This document shows positions 1 through 11,196 of a stretch of 43,360 nt of DNA, piece after piece (the stretch's first letter is position 1; each line of letters opens with the position of its first letter). Source of the stretch: Pilatotrama ljubarskyi (taxonomy: Eukaryota > Basidiomycota > Agaricomycetes > Polyporales > Polyporaceae); contig MU277793.1 in the NCBI GenBank assembly GCA_022385805.1, positions 1 to 43,360 of the forward strand, in the 5' to 3' direction. The notes beneath the pieces are model-generated. The model was given only the letters and a program-made list of their open reading frames with translations. It had not been told where the DNA came from and searched no databases. The position numbers and the translations under genes were made by a program.

Positions 1-183
1 GTGGCTGGTAGATACTGGATAGTTCTAGCACAGCCACATGTACAGTAGTATATAAGACCGCTCTGTAGGAGCAGATCTCTAAGTCACTTTCTTCTCTCAA
101 CCACTACGTGTGCCTCTATCAAGTGCTCCACAGGTAAGTTGAGCTTAGCGGGCTTTCCGCTGCGTGCCAAGCCCTGCTCAACA
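1..183 (+). repeat. Partial copia LTR (3' part)
   Basis: This stretch repeats, almost base for base, positions 41367-41553 of the copia LTR near the other window end, so the first ~83 bases of this LTR lie outside the window. It has the same TATA box (TATATAA, about 50-56), the same intron donor (ACAG followed by GTAAGT at about 132-137), and ends in the same TCAACA at 178-183. It is in the same orientation as the copia element at 41.3 kb. It is either the 3' LTR of a copy outside the window or a solo LTR. No internal element sequence follows; instead a 25-base inverted copy of the LTR start follows directly. Confidence 0.9.
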
Positions 184-208
184 CTATTACTAAGCGCCTA
201 GTTCAACA
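184..208 (-). repeat. Inverted copy of LTR start
   Basis: These 25 bases are the exact reverse complement of the first 25 bases of the copia LTR (41284-41308). They directly follow the normal LTR end at 183. With the unseen LTR start, this would give the LTR perfect 25-bp terminal inverted repeats instead of the usual 6-bp TGTTGA/TCAACA. The LTR at 41284-41553 lacks this tail. Confidence 0.85.
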
Positions 209-1284
209 GAGCCGGGCCCGGCACATCACTAATTGTGCGGATGGCACTTATAGGTGTTCTGCACAATTCTCGGGGACAGTGCCAGAAAATGAATAGAACG
301 ACAGGTTGAATTGACATGAACATCTCGAGAGCTATCGTGAAAAACACTGGCAGAAAATGTGAATCCTACCCACAGTGGCCAGTATTTGCTCAGATTCGGT
401 CAGCAGATGTTCGAAATATGCGACTTTCGACCACTCCGACACTGTTCGAAGTGTTAAATATTCAAGCTCAAATTTCGACTAGTACATTCGACTATGCTAT
501 GTGCGGAATTTCGACTATCTGCCAGCCTCTGTGCGACTTTTCGACTGGAAAATGACCGAGTTTCCTGGTCGATTTTCGACCATCTTTCTGCACCCAGTGC
601 AAGACGTCCCCACTGAAAGCGCGGGGAAGTCGGAGACAAGTGTACCAGGCAGTCGCCACCACCCAATCAGACAGCCTGAACCGGTTTGCGATCGCGTGCG
701 TACTTTGGGAGCCCGGAGCCACGCTGGGCCAGCACTTGATGACCACGAAGGAATACTTTACAACCTGGATATCGTATATGTCCGCGCCGCACCGCGCTAC
801 TCATTACCGTAAACATTGCGAAGCCCGACCCAACCCAGCCGCACGAACCCAAGAAACGAATAGCAGTACGATGGCAACCGCACGCAGGCCGGTCCGAAAC
901 TCAAGAAAGATAGATGCTCGTAGATCCCAAGCCGCCTCAGCCCCCGCCCACCTAGAGAGCGAGCGGCCCGAGCACATGTATGGCTCGGACGCCTCGCTAT
1001 GTGTGGCTTACGCGGAAGACACCCTAGGGGCTCGTCAAGTGCATGCCCAGCTCCGTGCGCCGGGATGCGAGACGCCGCACAGGTCGGGCATACGCCTTCC
1101 TAGGCGGCGCGTGACGAGCGCGAGCGCTGCTGCGTGCCCGACTGTGCGACGTGCATGGCTATGAGGGCCTGTCGACGAGGGTCGACCGGCAGATCCTGCA
1201 CTTCCCAAGAACGCATCAGCCTCTGCGGCATCGACACGACGCGAGGAGGCACTCACCAGACAGACAGACACGACACGCTCGTAG
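209..1284. other. No gene recognised
   Basis: About 1.1 kb between the LTR and the 3' end of the leucine-rich gene. Open frames here overlap one another on both strands, resemble no known family and look like chance. The only texture seen is a cluster of TTCGAC hexamers between about 426 and 580 (see findings). Confidence 0.5.
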
Positions 1285-3529
1285 CTAATACCGCACCTCG
1301 TCCTGAAAGCTCAGCTCCTCCGCCGCGAGGACCTTCCGTCCCTTCTCCTCGTCGAGCGGGTCGAGACACAACCACCGCTCGCCCGGCGGCCGCTCGACGC
1401 GCCAAAAGCGGCACTCCGTCCGCCCGCCCACCGCCTGCGCGAACCGCACGTCCAGTTGCTCCTGCACCAAGGGTGCCGCCGCCGAGGATGCTGTGGGCGG
1501 CGACAGCTTGCCCTTGACAGCCTCCGCGACGCCGTTCTGCGCCTCCGGGGACCATATCGAGCCAGGCGAGGGCGTCTGCTGATACGCGCTAGCGCTAGAC
1601 GGAGAACGGGGTGCGGACGGGTCGAGGACGATCTCGGTACACAGGTAGCGCAGCGCGGGGAGGTCCTCTGCGAGCCGCCGCGCGAACGCCTCGGTCCTCG
1701 ACTGTGGCTTTGGCATCGACGCGCGCGGGCTTTCCGCATCTGCATCGTCGTCATCGTCGCAGTCGTCGTCGGGGGGGACGCGGTCGAAGGGGACGGAGGT
1801 CCTATCCCAGCGGAGGACGAAGGTGGTGAGCGTGCTCGCGAGCGGCTTGAGCGTCGCGGCGAGGTCCCTCTGGACACGTCTCGGTCAGCGTCTCTTCTCT
1901 CCCACGGCGCTGCGACGGCCTTCTCTACCAAGAAAAGCCGCTCACCGTGACATCCGACCACCTTCCCGCCTCCTCGATCCTTACGACCAATGCCTTCACG
2001 CCAGCGCTCGAACCCGCCTCCTCCCCAAGATCAAAGAGGGTCCTCAACGCCTCCCGTCCTCTCTCCCTCCTCTTCCTAGCCTCCAACGCGGCATCCTGGG
2101 GCCACCACCCCCTCCCCAAGCCCAGCCCCACGCTCAACGGCGCCGTGTCGGTCAAGACCCTCTTCACCATCTCGACCTCCTCCATGCCCGCCTTTCCCAA
2201 GCGCGGGGCGACGGCTCCAATCTCGAGATGGCGGACAGGACACGTGAGACCGAGGGCGTAGAGCCCGGGGGCGAAGCCGCTGACGCGCGCGAGGGGCGGG
2301 AAGGAGCTGTACAGCTGCGAAGTACGGTTCGCCTCGCGCGTCGCCTCCATCCCCGGGAGCGGCGGCGGCCGGGCGGGGCCGTCCTTTCCGGTACTCAGCC
2401 CCCTCGGTCTTTGTCCATCCGCCGCAGAGGGATCGGACACCGTGAACACCGCGTTCGGCAGCGCCCCGCGGACCCCACACCCGTCGTACGGCGTATACAC
2501 GTAGAGCTCTGCCAAGGCGGGGAAGGCATGCACGAGCGGGGTGACCGTCGGCACGCCCGCGATTCTGAGGCGGAGCTCGCGCACGGCGGGGTAGCGGAGG
2601 GTATCCGCGACGGTGACGATGACGGCGTTGGAGGCGCAGAGGACGCGGAGTGTCTCCATCGAGTGCGCGAGGAGCGGGACGGGATCGGGGAGGACGACGC
2701 TCATACTGACGGCGCACGCTGGGGTGGTGGCGGGGGTCGGCGCGGGGGTAGGAAGACCGGAAGACTGGCCGTTGGGCAGGGATGGGACGAGGGAGCCTTG
2801 TGGCGCAGCGGTAGCGGCAGAGTTGGTTTGCGAGCGAGCGGAGAGGGTGGCGGTCCCAAGCGCAGAACCGACAGCGACAGCGGCGACCCAGCCGTCGGCG
2901 AAATCGAGCTCGGCCTCCTCTAGATGACACGGCAAGGTCCTGATGAGCTCACACGCGCGGGGGCCGACGTCGCTGGCAGACAGGTGGGTGAGACGGGGGA
3001 GGGCAGCGAGCGCGCGCGCGAGGGACGAATCGTGGGCGAGGAGGGCCTCGATGTGTGCGATGCGGAGGTGTGTGAGGGACGAGGTGGCGGCGGTGAGGAT
3101 ACGGACGAGGGAGCGCGTCGGGAACGAGGGGGAGAGCTCGGAGGGCGGGATGGCGAGGTGGAGGCTGCGGAGGAGTGGCGGGGAGGCGGGTGCGGAGAGT
3201 GTGCCTGTGTGAGGAGTGGACGAGGGTGCGATGGAGTCCGGGGAGGACGAGCGCGAGGGGCCTGCGGTGGGCGAGCTGGGCACAGAGCCCGCGCTCGCAC
3301 GTCCGTCTGCGTCGCCCCCGTCCTCTTCTTCGTCTTCTTCTTCGTTTTCGTCTTCGTCGTGCCCATCCTCGCTGCCGTCGTCGTCGGAGACACGTCTAGT
3401 ACGACCATTCGGTGTGGTGGATGCTGAGGCGCGCGTGTCGAAGAAACGAGCAAAGTTGAGGACGGCGTGTGCGGTGGTGAGATGGACGCCGTCGTCGCGG
3501 GTCCACCGTCGGATCGAGCCCCGGGGCAT
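1285..3529 (-). CDS. Leucine-rich, acidic protein of unknown function (F-box/LRR-like)
   Basis: Two exons, complement(1285..1869, 1946..3529), with a 76-nt GT..AG intron. The frame joins exactly and gives 722 aa from the chosen Met at 3529. The frame stays open upstream to a Met at 3937 (858 aa), but that extension is basic, Ser/Arg-rich and unconvincing. Residues ~40-70 form an acidic Asp/Glu run. Residues ~110-350 show repeated leucine spacing (for example LRSLHLAIPP, LTHLRIAHIEALL, LPRLTHLSASDVG) like the LRR part of fungal F-box/LRR proteins. The end has a second Asp run and a Trp-rich tail. No convincing F-box was found; one could sit in an upstream exon within 3.5-3.95 kb. The function is unknown: substrate-adaptor-like from the fold only. 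Confidence 0.6.
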
Positions 3530-4199
3530 TCTTGCAGGGCGGGTGTTGCAATTCGAGCAGAGAGCAATGGAAAAAAGCAGATGTGGACGTCGCACCCACG
3601 CAGAGTGCGCTGTCGAGGCCTTTCTCGCCGTGAATGCGGCGGGGAAGAGCGCGGCGACGGGGAATGACGAGCGAGGCGGAGAGGAGAGCGTGTGCGCAGC
3701 AGAGAGAGACGAGTCGTGCGATGTCGAGTCGCTGCCTGAACGCTGCAGAAGAGTGCGTCGCGCGTAGTCCGAGGGTGTGAGGAGAGAGCTGGAAGACGAG
3801 GACGACGGCTGAAAAGGGCGGGACGAGGTCCGGAGCAGAGAGCGCCCGCGGAGTCGGTGTCGGTCCACGCACTCCTCCGTTCGCACAAAACACAACAGCG
3901 AGCACGTCGGGCAGAGACACGGGGACGATGCGCGCACGATGTCCGACGACGTGAGTGACGGCGAGGAGAGAGAGCGCGAGCGCGAGCGGGCGGAGGGAGA
4001 CGTCCCACAGCGGTCCTCGGCTGGGGTTAGGGTCTGCTACACTGCACCCGGTCGAATGACTTCATGCGTTCACATGCGCAACAGGGCGACATTAAAAAAG
4101 ATGCATAGGCACGGGTCGCAACTATCGTACAGCCAAGTCCGTCTACCCGTCCTTCCTTGGCACACATCCGGTCCTCCTCCGTTTTGCAGGGCGAGCAGC

Positions 4200-5054
4200 T
4201 CACTGCTTGCTGGCCTCGAGGAAGCGGCGCTCGGCCTCCTTGAAGTTGATCACGTTCCAAATGGCGGTCAGGTACTGCAGCGCTGGCGTCAGCGGCGTGC
4301 ACGAGACGGACGCAGACGAGACTTACGTCGGCCTTGACGTTGTGGTACTGGAGGTAGAAGGCGTGCTCCCAGATGTCGATGCCGATGATGGGGACGTGGC
4401 TGAGGAGCGGGTCCTGGTTGGCGGTGGTGACGATCTCGAGCTTCTTTGTGTCCGGGTTGTAACCGAGCCAGCCCCAGCCGGAGCCCTGGATAGCGGCGGT
4501 GACGGTGTTCATCTTCTTCTTGAAGGCTACGTTGCGCGTTCAGCTGCCGGCCTCGGCGCAGGAGACGGGACGGGCACTCACCGTCGACGCTGCCAAAGTC
4601 GGCGACGATGGCGTCCTTGAGGGGCCCGGCGGCGAGCTGGCCGCCGCCCTGGCTTTCTGGGGCGAGGTTCTTCCAGAAGAGGGAGTGGTTGATGTGGCCG
4701 CCGCCGTTGAACTTGAGAGCGGGCTGGAGCTTGATCTGGTCCTTGGGGGAGGGCGCCTTGGCGTAGGACTCCTCTGCGGCGTTGAGACCGTTGACGTAGG
4801 CCTGGTGGTGCTTCTTGTGGTGGAGCTCCATGATCTGGCCGGAGATGTGCGGCTCGAGGGCCTGCGCCGGGGTACTGCGTGAGCATGGGGGAACGCATGT
4901 ACGAGAGTGGACGTACGTTGTAGGGGTAGTCGAGCTGGGGAAGGGTGTGGAGGCCGCGCGAGGCGGCGAGGGAGAGGGACGCGGCGGGGAGTGCGCGCGA
5001 GGCGGGGCGGGCGTGGCGGGCGACAGAGCGGGCAAGAGCGGTGAGCACAGACAT
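4200..5054 (-). CDS. SOD2: Manganese superoxide dismutase, mitochondrial
   Basis: Converts superoxide to hydrogen peroxide and oxygen in the mitochondrial matrix. Four exons, complement(4200..4274, 4327..4526, 4582..4861, 4917..5054), with introns of 52, 55 and 55 nt, give 230 aa. Residues ~1-35 are Arg/Ala/Ser-rich without acids, a typical mitochondrial presequence ending near [14 protein letters not shown]. The family hallmarks follow: [19 protein letters not shown] (first metal His), [14 protein letters not shown] (second His), [11 protein letters not shown], and [15 protein letters not shown] carrying the Asp and His metal ligands. The glycine-rich GGGHINH and the QGSGWGWL stretch favour Mn over Fe. 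The C-terminus [18 protein letters not shown] is also typical. The length is normal. Gene identity is secure. Confidence 0.96.
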
Positions 5055-5110
5055 TGTCGTCGAGGTCGAGAGGGAAGATGCGAGTGCGCACGACCACCAG
5101 CCCGTCGGGA

Positions 5111-5148
5111 TATATACGCGGATGACGTCATCACAGCAGCAGCACGTG
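5111..5148 (-). promoter_or_regulatory. SOD2 core promoter: TATA, ATF/CRE and E-box
   Basis: Read on the minus strand, upstream of the SOD2 ATG at 5054, there is a TATATA at 5111-5116 (57 bases upstream). A perfect palindromic TGACGTCA at 5123-5130 (the ATF/CREB bZIP site) comes next, then CACGTG at 5143-5148 (a bHLH or bZIP E-box). The three sites lie within 38 bp. ATF-type bZIP factors drive oxidative-stress genes in fungi, so stress induction of SOD2 is a reasonable inference. Confidence 0.7.
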
Positions 5149-5497
5149 CCACCGTTCGACCGCTTTCGTCCGATCTCGTGCAGCACCTCCGCGGACACGA
5201 CTTGGCTTACAGCTCGTCCATCCAGGCAAGTGCTCGCGAGCTGACACTCTCCGCGGACGGCCGATGCGACGCTAGCACCCTTCGGGGGCCCTTGTGAGGC
5301 CTCTCTCGACGCTCCTGCTCGGTGTCATGCCCATCTTTGGCCGACGCGATACTATACACACCATCTATCTACACAACATACACAGCTAGACTTCTGCGGA
5401 AACGCTTGGAGAACGACGACAGCCACATCTCGGCCTCACCATCCCGCATAGGCGAATTGCCTTCAGTCCGACTCGACGCGCACTCGCTCGCTCTCTT

Positions 5498-8376
5498 TCA
5501 GAACCCGAAGTTGAACAAGGCCCGCTGCACCTCCTCCAGCTTCTTCTTCTTCGCCAGCAGCTCCGTCCGCGTCGCGACGACGTGCGCGTCTTCCGCGATG
5601 TACGCCGTGCACCGCGCATCCGCCTTCGCCGACCCCAGCCCGAGCTTCTCGATCAGCACCGCCTGCAGCCTGTCTGCCAGCGCGTACAGGAGTTTCCTGT
5701 CGATCATCTTCGGCACAATGTCGATGAGGTGCTGAGCACAAAAGACCGTCAGCGCCCCCCGCACGCTGGTATACCAGTTCGACCCACCTTGTACGCGATC
5801 TGAAAGTACGCCCGCACCTCCGCCATCACCACCAGCTCCTCCTCGTACTCGTCCGCAGGTGTCAGTTTCGCCAGGTCTTCCTCCGTCGCCGGATACCCCA
5901 GCTTGACGAGCTCCCCGAGCGCCTTCTTCAGCGACGCCTTCTCCGCTTCGCTCAACGCCTTCAGCGGACGCGGGACCGCAAACGAGAACTCGTCCCTCGA
6001 CCCATTCCACGGCCCTCCCGCCGACCACTCCTCCTCGCTCGACTCGTCCTCGCCTCTGGCTCCGCCGCCGGTCCCAGCCTTCCCGGCGTGGTACACGCGC
6101 GCCTGCTTGTACTGCGCGAGCTGCTTGTCGCGCATCTCCACGTAGTCGCGCGTGTTCTGCGTGAACGGCGGCGCCTCCACCTCGAGCTCCAAGATCGTCT
6201 TGAGGTGCTCGACTGTCTTGTCTGCACACTGGTGGACCTGGTCCATCACGGCCGGCCTGTCCTCCCGTTAGCACGTCACTGGCGCAAGACGGAAGAGACG
6301 TACGCGACGACACCCTTGAGGTGATGGAAGCGCTCGAAGCGTGAGTGGATGAGCTCCGTGAGGGCTCTCGCGAACTCGGCCTGGACGTTCTCGAAGCAGG
6401 CGATCGTGTTCGCCTCCCAGGTTTTCTGGAACTCGTGTATCAGCGACCGTTTGGCCGGGTACGGGATGTTGTTCGGCAGCTCCCTCGTCACCGACCTGTC
6501 CCATCCTCCCGTCAGCGCTGCGGCCGATAAGTGCTCGAGTCGCTCACGCTTGGATATGCTGCCGGACCTCCTCCAGGTATACATACGTCGGCGGCGCGCG
6601 GCTGACGACCTTCGCCCCCTCCTCGTCCTCGTCGAGCTTCGCGTACTTGTTCTTGTTCTTCCTCGGCGCCCTCTGCGCGTCTTCGTACGGGACGAACGCA
6701 GGCGCGGTGCCCCGGATCACATGCTTGTACCGCTCGTACGTCTCCTTGTTCTTCTGGACCAGGAGCGTGTGTCGCGGGGAGCCCTGGACCAGCTCGACCA
6801 CGTCGTTCCGGAACTTCGTCACCAGATCCAGGACGAACGCGGACGGCTCCGTCGCGATCTGCGGCGGGAGCCCCTCGAGCGCCTTGTTTGTCGCCGCCAG
6901 CTGCGTCGACACCTCGCTCATGAGCTTCGGTAGCCTGTCCCCACGCATCAGCCCACGCCCCGACTCAGACTCACAACGCGAGACGCTCACGAGTCGCTGA
7001 TGATCCGCGTCAACAGCTCGCTGATGCTCTTCACCAGGTTCGTCGTCCCGAACCGGTGCAGACACGTCGACGTGCTCCACGGCCCCGTCGTCCTGAAGAA
7101 CTGCACCTCGGCCGCGCGCGCCTGGGCGGGCGTGATGCCCTCGAGCCGCTGGTCGTCGTCCGGCTGGCGCGTGCAGTAGTATCCGTGCTGGAGCGGGTGC
7201 TCGCGCCCCTCGAGCACGTCGAGCCACATCTGCCGGCGCTTCGTCGACCCGACGGGGATCGTGTCGGGCTTGGTGAGGACGCCTGTGGGACGCGCTCGTG
7301 AGTCGCGCGCAGTGAACGTAGACGCGGAGGACGAGAAGCTCACCGATGGTGCGCAGTCCCTGAGGATCGACGTGCTTGGCGATGCGGGCGGCTTTTTGGT
7401 TCTCGATGTCGTCTAGAATTGGTAGGTGAGTCGTCGGGCTGCTCACATCCAGCGAGGTACTCACCGCTCATGGGCAGCGCGACGAGAATCAGGCAATTCC
7501 CGTCAGCGTACGATGTGACGAGGTCTTCGACGAGGGTCACGATCTCAGCCTCCGCGTTTTGCACGATACCTGCTGGAAGTGAGCGACCCCGCGATGTCGA
7601 CCGGACGAGCTCGCGCACCTGGGAGGTCCACGAACGACAAGTCCGCCAAGTCCGGGCCCGTCAAGTCGACGCAGATGGTGTTGCGCGAGAACGCCAGCGG
7701 CTGCTTGCCGCTCTTCGGGTTCATGAGGTTCCTCACCGTATCGAGGTCCATGTCGACAAAGTGCGCGACGGACCCGCCCGGCGCGGTGCTCAGGATGGCC
7801 GCCTGCGCGCGGCGCAACAGGGGCTCGACCTCGTCCTTGTCGGTGATGCGAGGGCCGAAAGGCACCTCCTGGACGCCGTCCTCGAGCGGTTTGCCTGCGC
7901 TGTCGAACTCCCAGCGGATCGAGATCTGGCACGACCACTCGTCTGCGGAGTGAGCGAGCCGACACTCCATCGGGCAGCGCGTGCATGTGCCGGCGTCGCG
8001 TGGGACGCTGATCTGCAAATGCGACGGCGGTCAGCGAGTGCTGCGCGTCGTTCGCGGAGGGCAAGGCGTGATTACCCCCGAGATGGCCTCGACGAGACTC
8101 GACTTGCCCGCGCTCTGGTTGCCGATCACAATGATACGGGGGAGGTCGAGGTAGACCTGCGCGCTGGAGGCATCATCATGGGTAAGCGTGATGCAGGTGA
8201 GTGACGACGAGAGAGGAGCACCACACGTACCCGAGCCCGCGGAGAGTCGTGACGAACTGGATGAGCTCCTGGCTCGTCTTCGAGAACGGCGTGTCAAAGA
8301 CAAGGGCCGCCGGCGTGGAGCCATTCACGACTGTCTGAGGTCCTGAAGCCGAGGTCAGGGTCGGAGAAGATAGCAT
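5498..8376 (-). CDS. Mx-like dynamin GTPase A (intact)
   Basis: Ten exons, complement(5498..5731, 5788..6256, 6304..6495, 6548..6934, 6991..7282, 7344..7412, 7465..7569, 7619..8012, 8076..8163, 8231..8376), give 791 aa with consistent phases. GTPase motifs in order: P-loop GNQSAGKSS (~res 60), G2 region VPRDAGTCTRCPMECRL with the TRCP typical of Mx proteins, G3 DLPG (~208), G4 TKPD (~270). The stalk follows (SVTRELPNN..., AVMDQVHQCADKTVEHL), then an acidic linker, then a GED (EEELVVMAEVRAYFQIAYK ... RALFNFGF). No PH domain or membrane segment is seen. The family oligomerises on membranes or filaments and hydrolyses GTP; the cellular role of fungal Mx-like members is unknown. Exons of 88, 105, 69, 387, 192 and 234 nt match those of gene C exactly, showing tandem duplication. 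Confidence 0.93.
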
Positions 8377-8441
8377 GGTAAGCGAGGGCGAAGTGAGTGG
8401 GCGATGGGGATGGGCGAGCGAGTCGCGTTCGCAGGATGGGG

Positions 8442-8447
8442 TTTATA
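8442..8447 (-). promoter_or_regulatory. TATA box of dynamin A
   Basis: The minus strand reads TATAAA here, 66 bases upstream of the dynamin A start codon at 8376, a plausible core-promoter position. Confidence 0.5.
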
Positions 8448-9236
8448 ACAGTCTGAAGATACGATAAACGAGGAGCAGGGTCAAAGGCCGTCCGACGCCT
8501 CCGAACGCGCTGCCTGAATGCCTTTCAAAGACCTTCGCAGACTGCGGCAGCGGCGTTCGCTCACAGTGCAGGGCACGAGGCCGCCCTGGGAGGCGTGCTG
8601 CGGCAGTTGCAGCAGCGGGTGTGGGCTCGGTTCTGCTTCTGTCTGCTCAGAAATGGCTCTGCTGCTGTTGAATCTGAGGACTTCTCGATGAGATGTCGCC
8701 AGACAGTTTGGGGGCGGCCTAGAGCACAGGCGAGCGTAGCCGGCCCCCTCGACGTCCTCGAAGACATTGATGTATAGGTGAGCTTGACGTCGTTCGTGAG
8801 CGCTGTCGCAGCTAGCCTCGGTAGAGGGAGTACTAGTCGGTATCTATCGTGCAGTCGGCGTTGGCGACTTGGTACAATGTAGGATAGTACGTGCGGAAGC
8901 GAGAGGATGTGTTGTACAACGAGCGCCTCATGGACGTCGACCACCGTGGCACGGGATGCGGGGAGACGCTCGGTAGTTATTCAAGTTATTGTGTTGCAAC
9001 ATTGTGTCTGTCATTGACACAGCGACGAGCCGTCATTCACAAACATGTCCGTCGCGAACATGAACAATTGTAGCTGCAGCTCAGGCAGGTTGCTAGCCTC
9101 GAGTCCGCCCCTGCATAAAATCGCTCCGCGATGTTCAGGTATGGCCAGGGTCGTCACCTCATCTTCTCGCGGTGCGTGCACACTCCTTGTACCGATCGAC
9201 ATTCCTGCAAATACTCATTCCTGATGATCTCCCCAG
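8448..9236. other. Intergenic, divergent promoters
   Basis: A 0.8-kb stretch between the divergently transcribed dynamin A (-) and F-box 1 (+). No open frame resembles a protein. An AG sits directly before the F-box 1 ATG (CCCCAG then ATG at 9237), so a 5'-UTR intron ending there is possible. Confidence 0.5.
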
Positions 9237-10641
9237 ATGACCTGGAAACGCCTATCTGGCCCCAGGAGGGCTGAGCTGAGTTCCACCGCTGCGCGGTGTC
9301 TGTCCGACTTACCCTTCAACCGAGTCGCTCGCAAACCAAAACGGATGCTCGAAGACCTCCCCACCGAACTGCTCTACGAGATCTTCCGTTTAGCATGCAC
9401 TGACGGCGGGCGCACTGGCTGCTCCCTCTCCCTCGTCTCCCACAGAGTCCGCGTTCTCTCGCGGGCCGCGCGCTTCAACACCCTCACCCTCACCGCCGGT
9501 TCCATATGGCAGATCGCACGCTTCTTACGCTTCTTGGAGGACACGGTGGAGGTAGCCAAGCGTGACCGCACGCCGTGCCCCCGCGTCCGCCACCTCTGCG
9601 TCGTCACCACCATGGGCGGCTACGGCTGGTGTTGGGACCAACGGGCGAGCGACCTCCGCAGAGGCATCATCGAACACACCGAAACCCGCAGGGAAGGCCT
9701 GCCCAAAGACGAGCTCACACGGCTCAACGCCAGCCTGGTCCGACGCTATCAAAGCGCCCTCCAACGCCTCTTCCGTGCCGTCTCCGCCGACCTCGAGTCG
9801 CTCTGCCTCCTCCGACGCGATTGCGCGTTCTTCTTCAGCGAGCTGAACGAAACCCCAGAGGGCTACTCCATCATCTGCGACGGCTTCCCAAAGCTCAGGG
9901 AGCTGTACTTCTCTGACGGCCAGCCCATCCTCGTCTTCACCAACCCGGCGAAGCGGAACCGGCCCTTCTGTCCTGCACTTACCAAGCTATCGGTGGTCAC
10001 CTCGTCAAATCCGAAGACTTTCCTCAACCTACCGTTCTGGGCGCGCCACGCACCAAACCTCACGTATTTGCGCATCATCCATCACACGCGTCCCGGCGGG
10101 GATCCCGGAAACAACTACCTCCCGGCTCTGCAGGCGGTCCTCGGTACGTACCAGTGTGGGCGTAGAACCTATCCAACCGCAGCATGCTGACGATCTCGTA
10201 GGCCGCGACTCCCGCTCGTCTCTCTGGCCGAAGCTCGGGACGCTTCTTCTACTGTACGATCCCGCCTTACGCCGAGACGAGCACGATCCGGAGCAGCTCG
10301 CGGCACACAACGAACACGTGAAAGAAGTCTATCGGTTCGTGCTGCAGAGAGTGCCCTTTGCCATGTGCATGGCGTGGTACGAGAAGCAGGACGTCCACCG
10401 GAGGTTCGTCCGCTGGCACAGACCCGATATGCTGTGGAACTCGGAGACCGTATGGCTCGACTGGCTCCATCGCAGCGCGGAGGGATCCGGCGCGTTCGTT
10501 CCGAACTTCTGGGAGGATTTCCTCCAGGCTTGGATACGCAGGAAGGAGCAGGGTGCGAAGCGGACGCTCTGGAAGCGGCTGCTGGCTTCCCTGAGAGCAC
10601 ACAAGGATGATCAGCGAAGCAGGAGCATTAACTTTAACTGA
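9237..10641 (+). CDS. F-box protein 1 (tandem pair)
   Basis: Two exons, 9237..10143 and 10202..10641, with a 58-nt GT..AG intron, give 448 aa. The start MTWKRLSG matches that of the downstream paralogue. Residues ~37-85 form an F-box (LEDLPTELLYEIFRLAC ... CSLSLVSHRVRVLSRAARF). The rest is a leucine-patterned region (FPKLRELYFSDGQPI, APNLTYLRIIHH) and a Trp-rich C-terminus (WYEKQDVHRRFVRW, FVPNFWEDFLQAW). F-box proteins recruit substrates to SCF ubiquitin ligases; the substrate is unknown. The downstream copy shares the layout, intron phase and motifs throughout, indicating tandem duplication. It lies between dynamin A and dynamin B on the opposite strand. Confidence 0.88.
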
Positions 10642-11196
10642 TTTTGTACCTTATCGTATGGTCAGCGAGGAGCTCCCCTAGTACTCGCTTATACCCTAAT
10701 GCTGTTGACCGTGGCTCGTTGACCTGATCAGCTTCACGCGCGGCCGGCGATATATCAAGCTGCAACAAGTTGACGCTGTGCTCAAGTCGCGGAGTACAAG
10801 AGATGTTCCCACGGCTTCTTGTCCCTGCTGGAGCGCCGCCTATGCCTTAAGCTCAAAGATATCTTCTCTTTTAACCTATCCTGGCGCGACGTTTCGACTG
10901 TACATGTTCTCCACTGTCCAACGCATCAGGTACTTATTATGTTGAGTGCACAGCTCGTAACGCACGTCAACAAAGGTCTCTTGTATTGCCGCATCCCTAT
11001 GGATTGCACTGCTCGACAATAAGAGATACTGTATCATGTAGGCCTTTCGCCGGCTGTTGCATCTCGGGATGAAGTATAAGAGGTAGGTAGCAGACGAGCT
11101 TCCTGCCTAGCGCTGCGGCCTTTTCCTCTTTAGACTCTCCTGCGGTGAGTGCCCACCCCTTACGGTTCGTCCTGTCCTCACGCTCCTCCCGCAAAG
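10642..11196. other. Intergenic between F-box genes
   Basis: A 555-bp spacer. A TATAAG at 11075-11080 lies 117 bases before the F-box 2 ATG. GTGAGT at about 11142 and AAAG just before the ATG could bound a short 5'-UTR intron. Nothing else was recognised. Confidence 0.4.

Noticed and set aside
316..1555. Several overlapping open frames on both strands (79-174 codons)
   Set aside because: They overlap each other, have no protein-like composition, no introns or family motifs, and lie in GC-rich DNA where long chance frames are common.
1823..2923. Plus-strand 366-codon frame
   Set aside because: Antisense to the leucine-rich gene, Arg/Gly-rich and without motifs.
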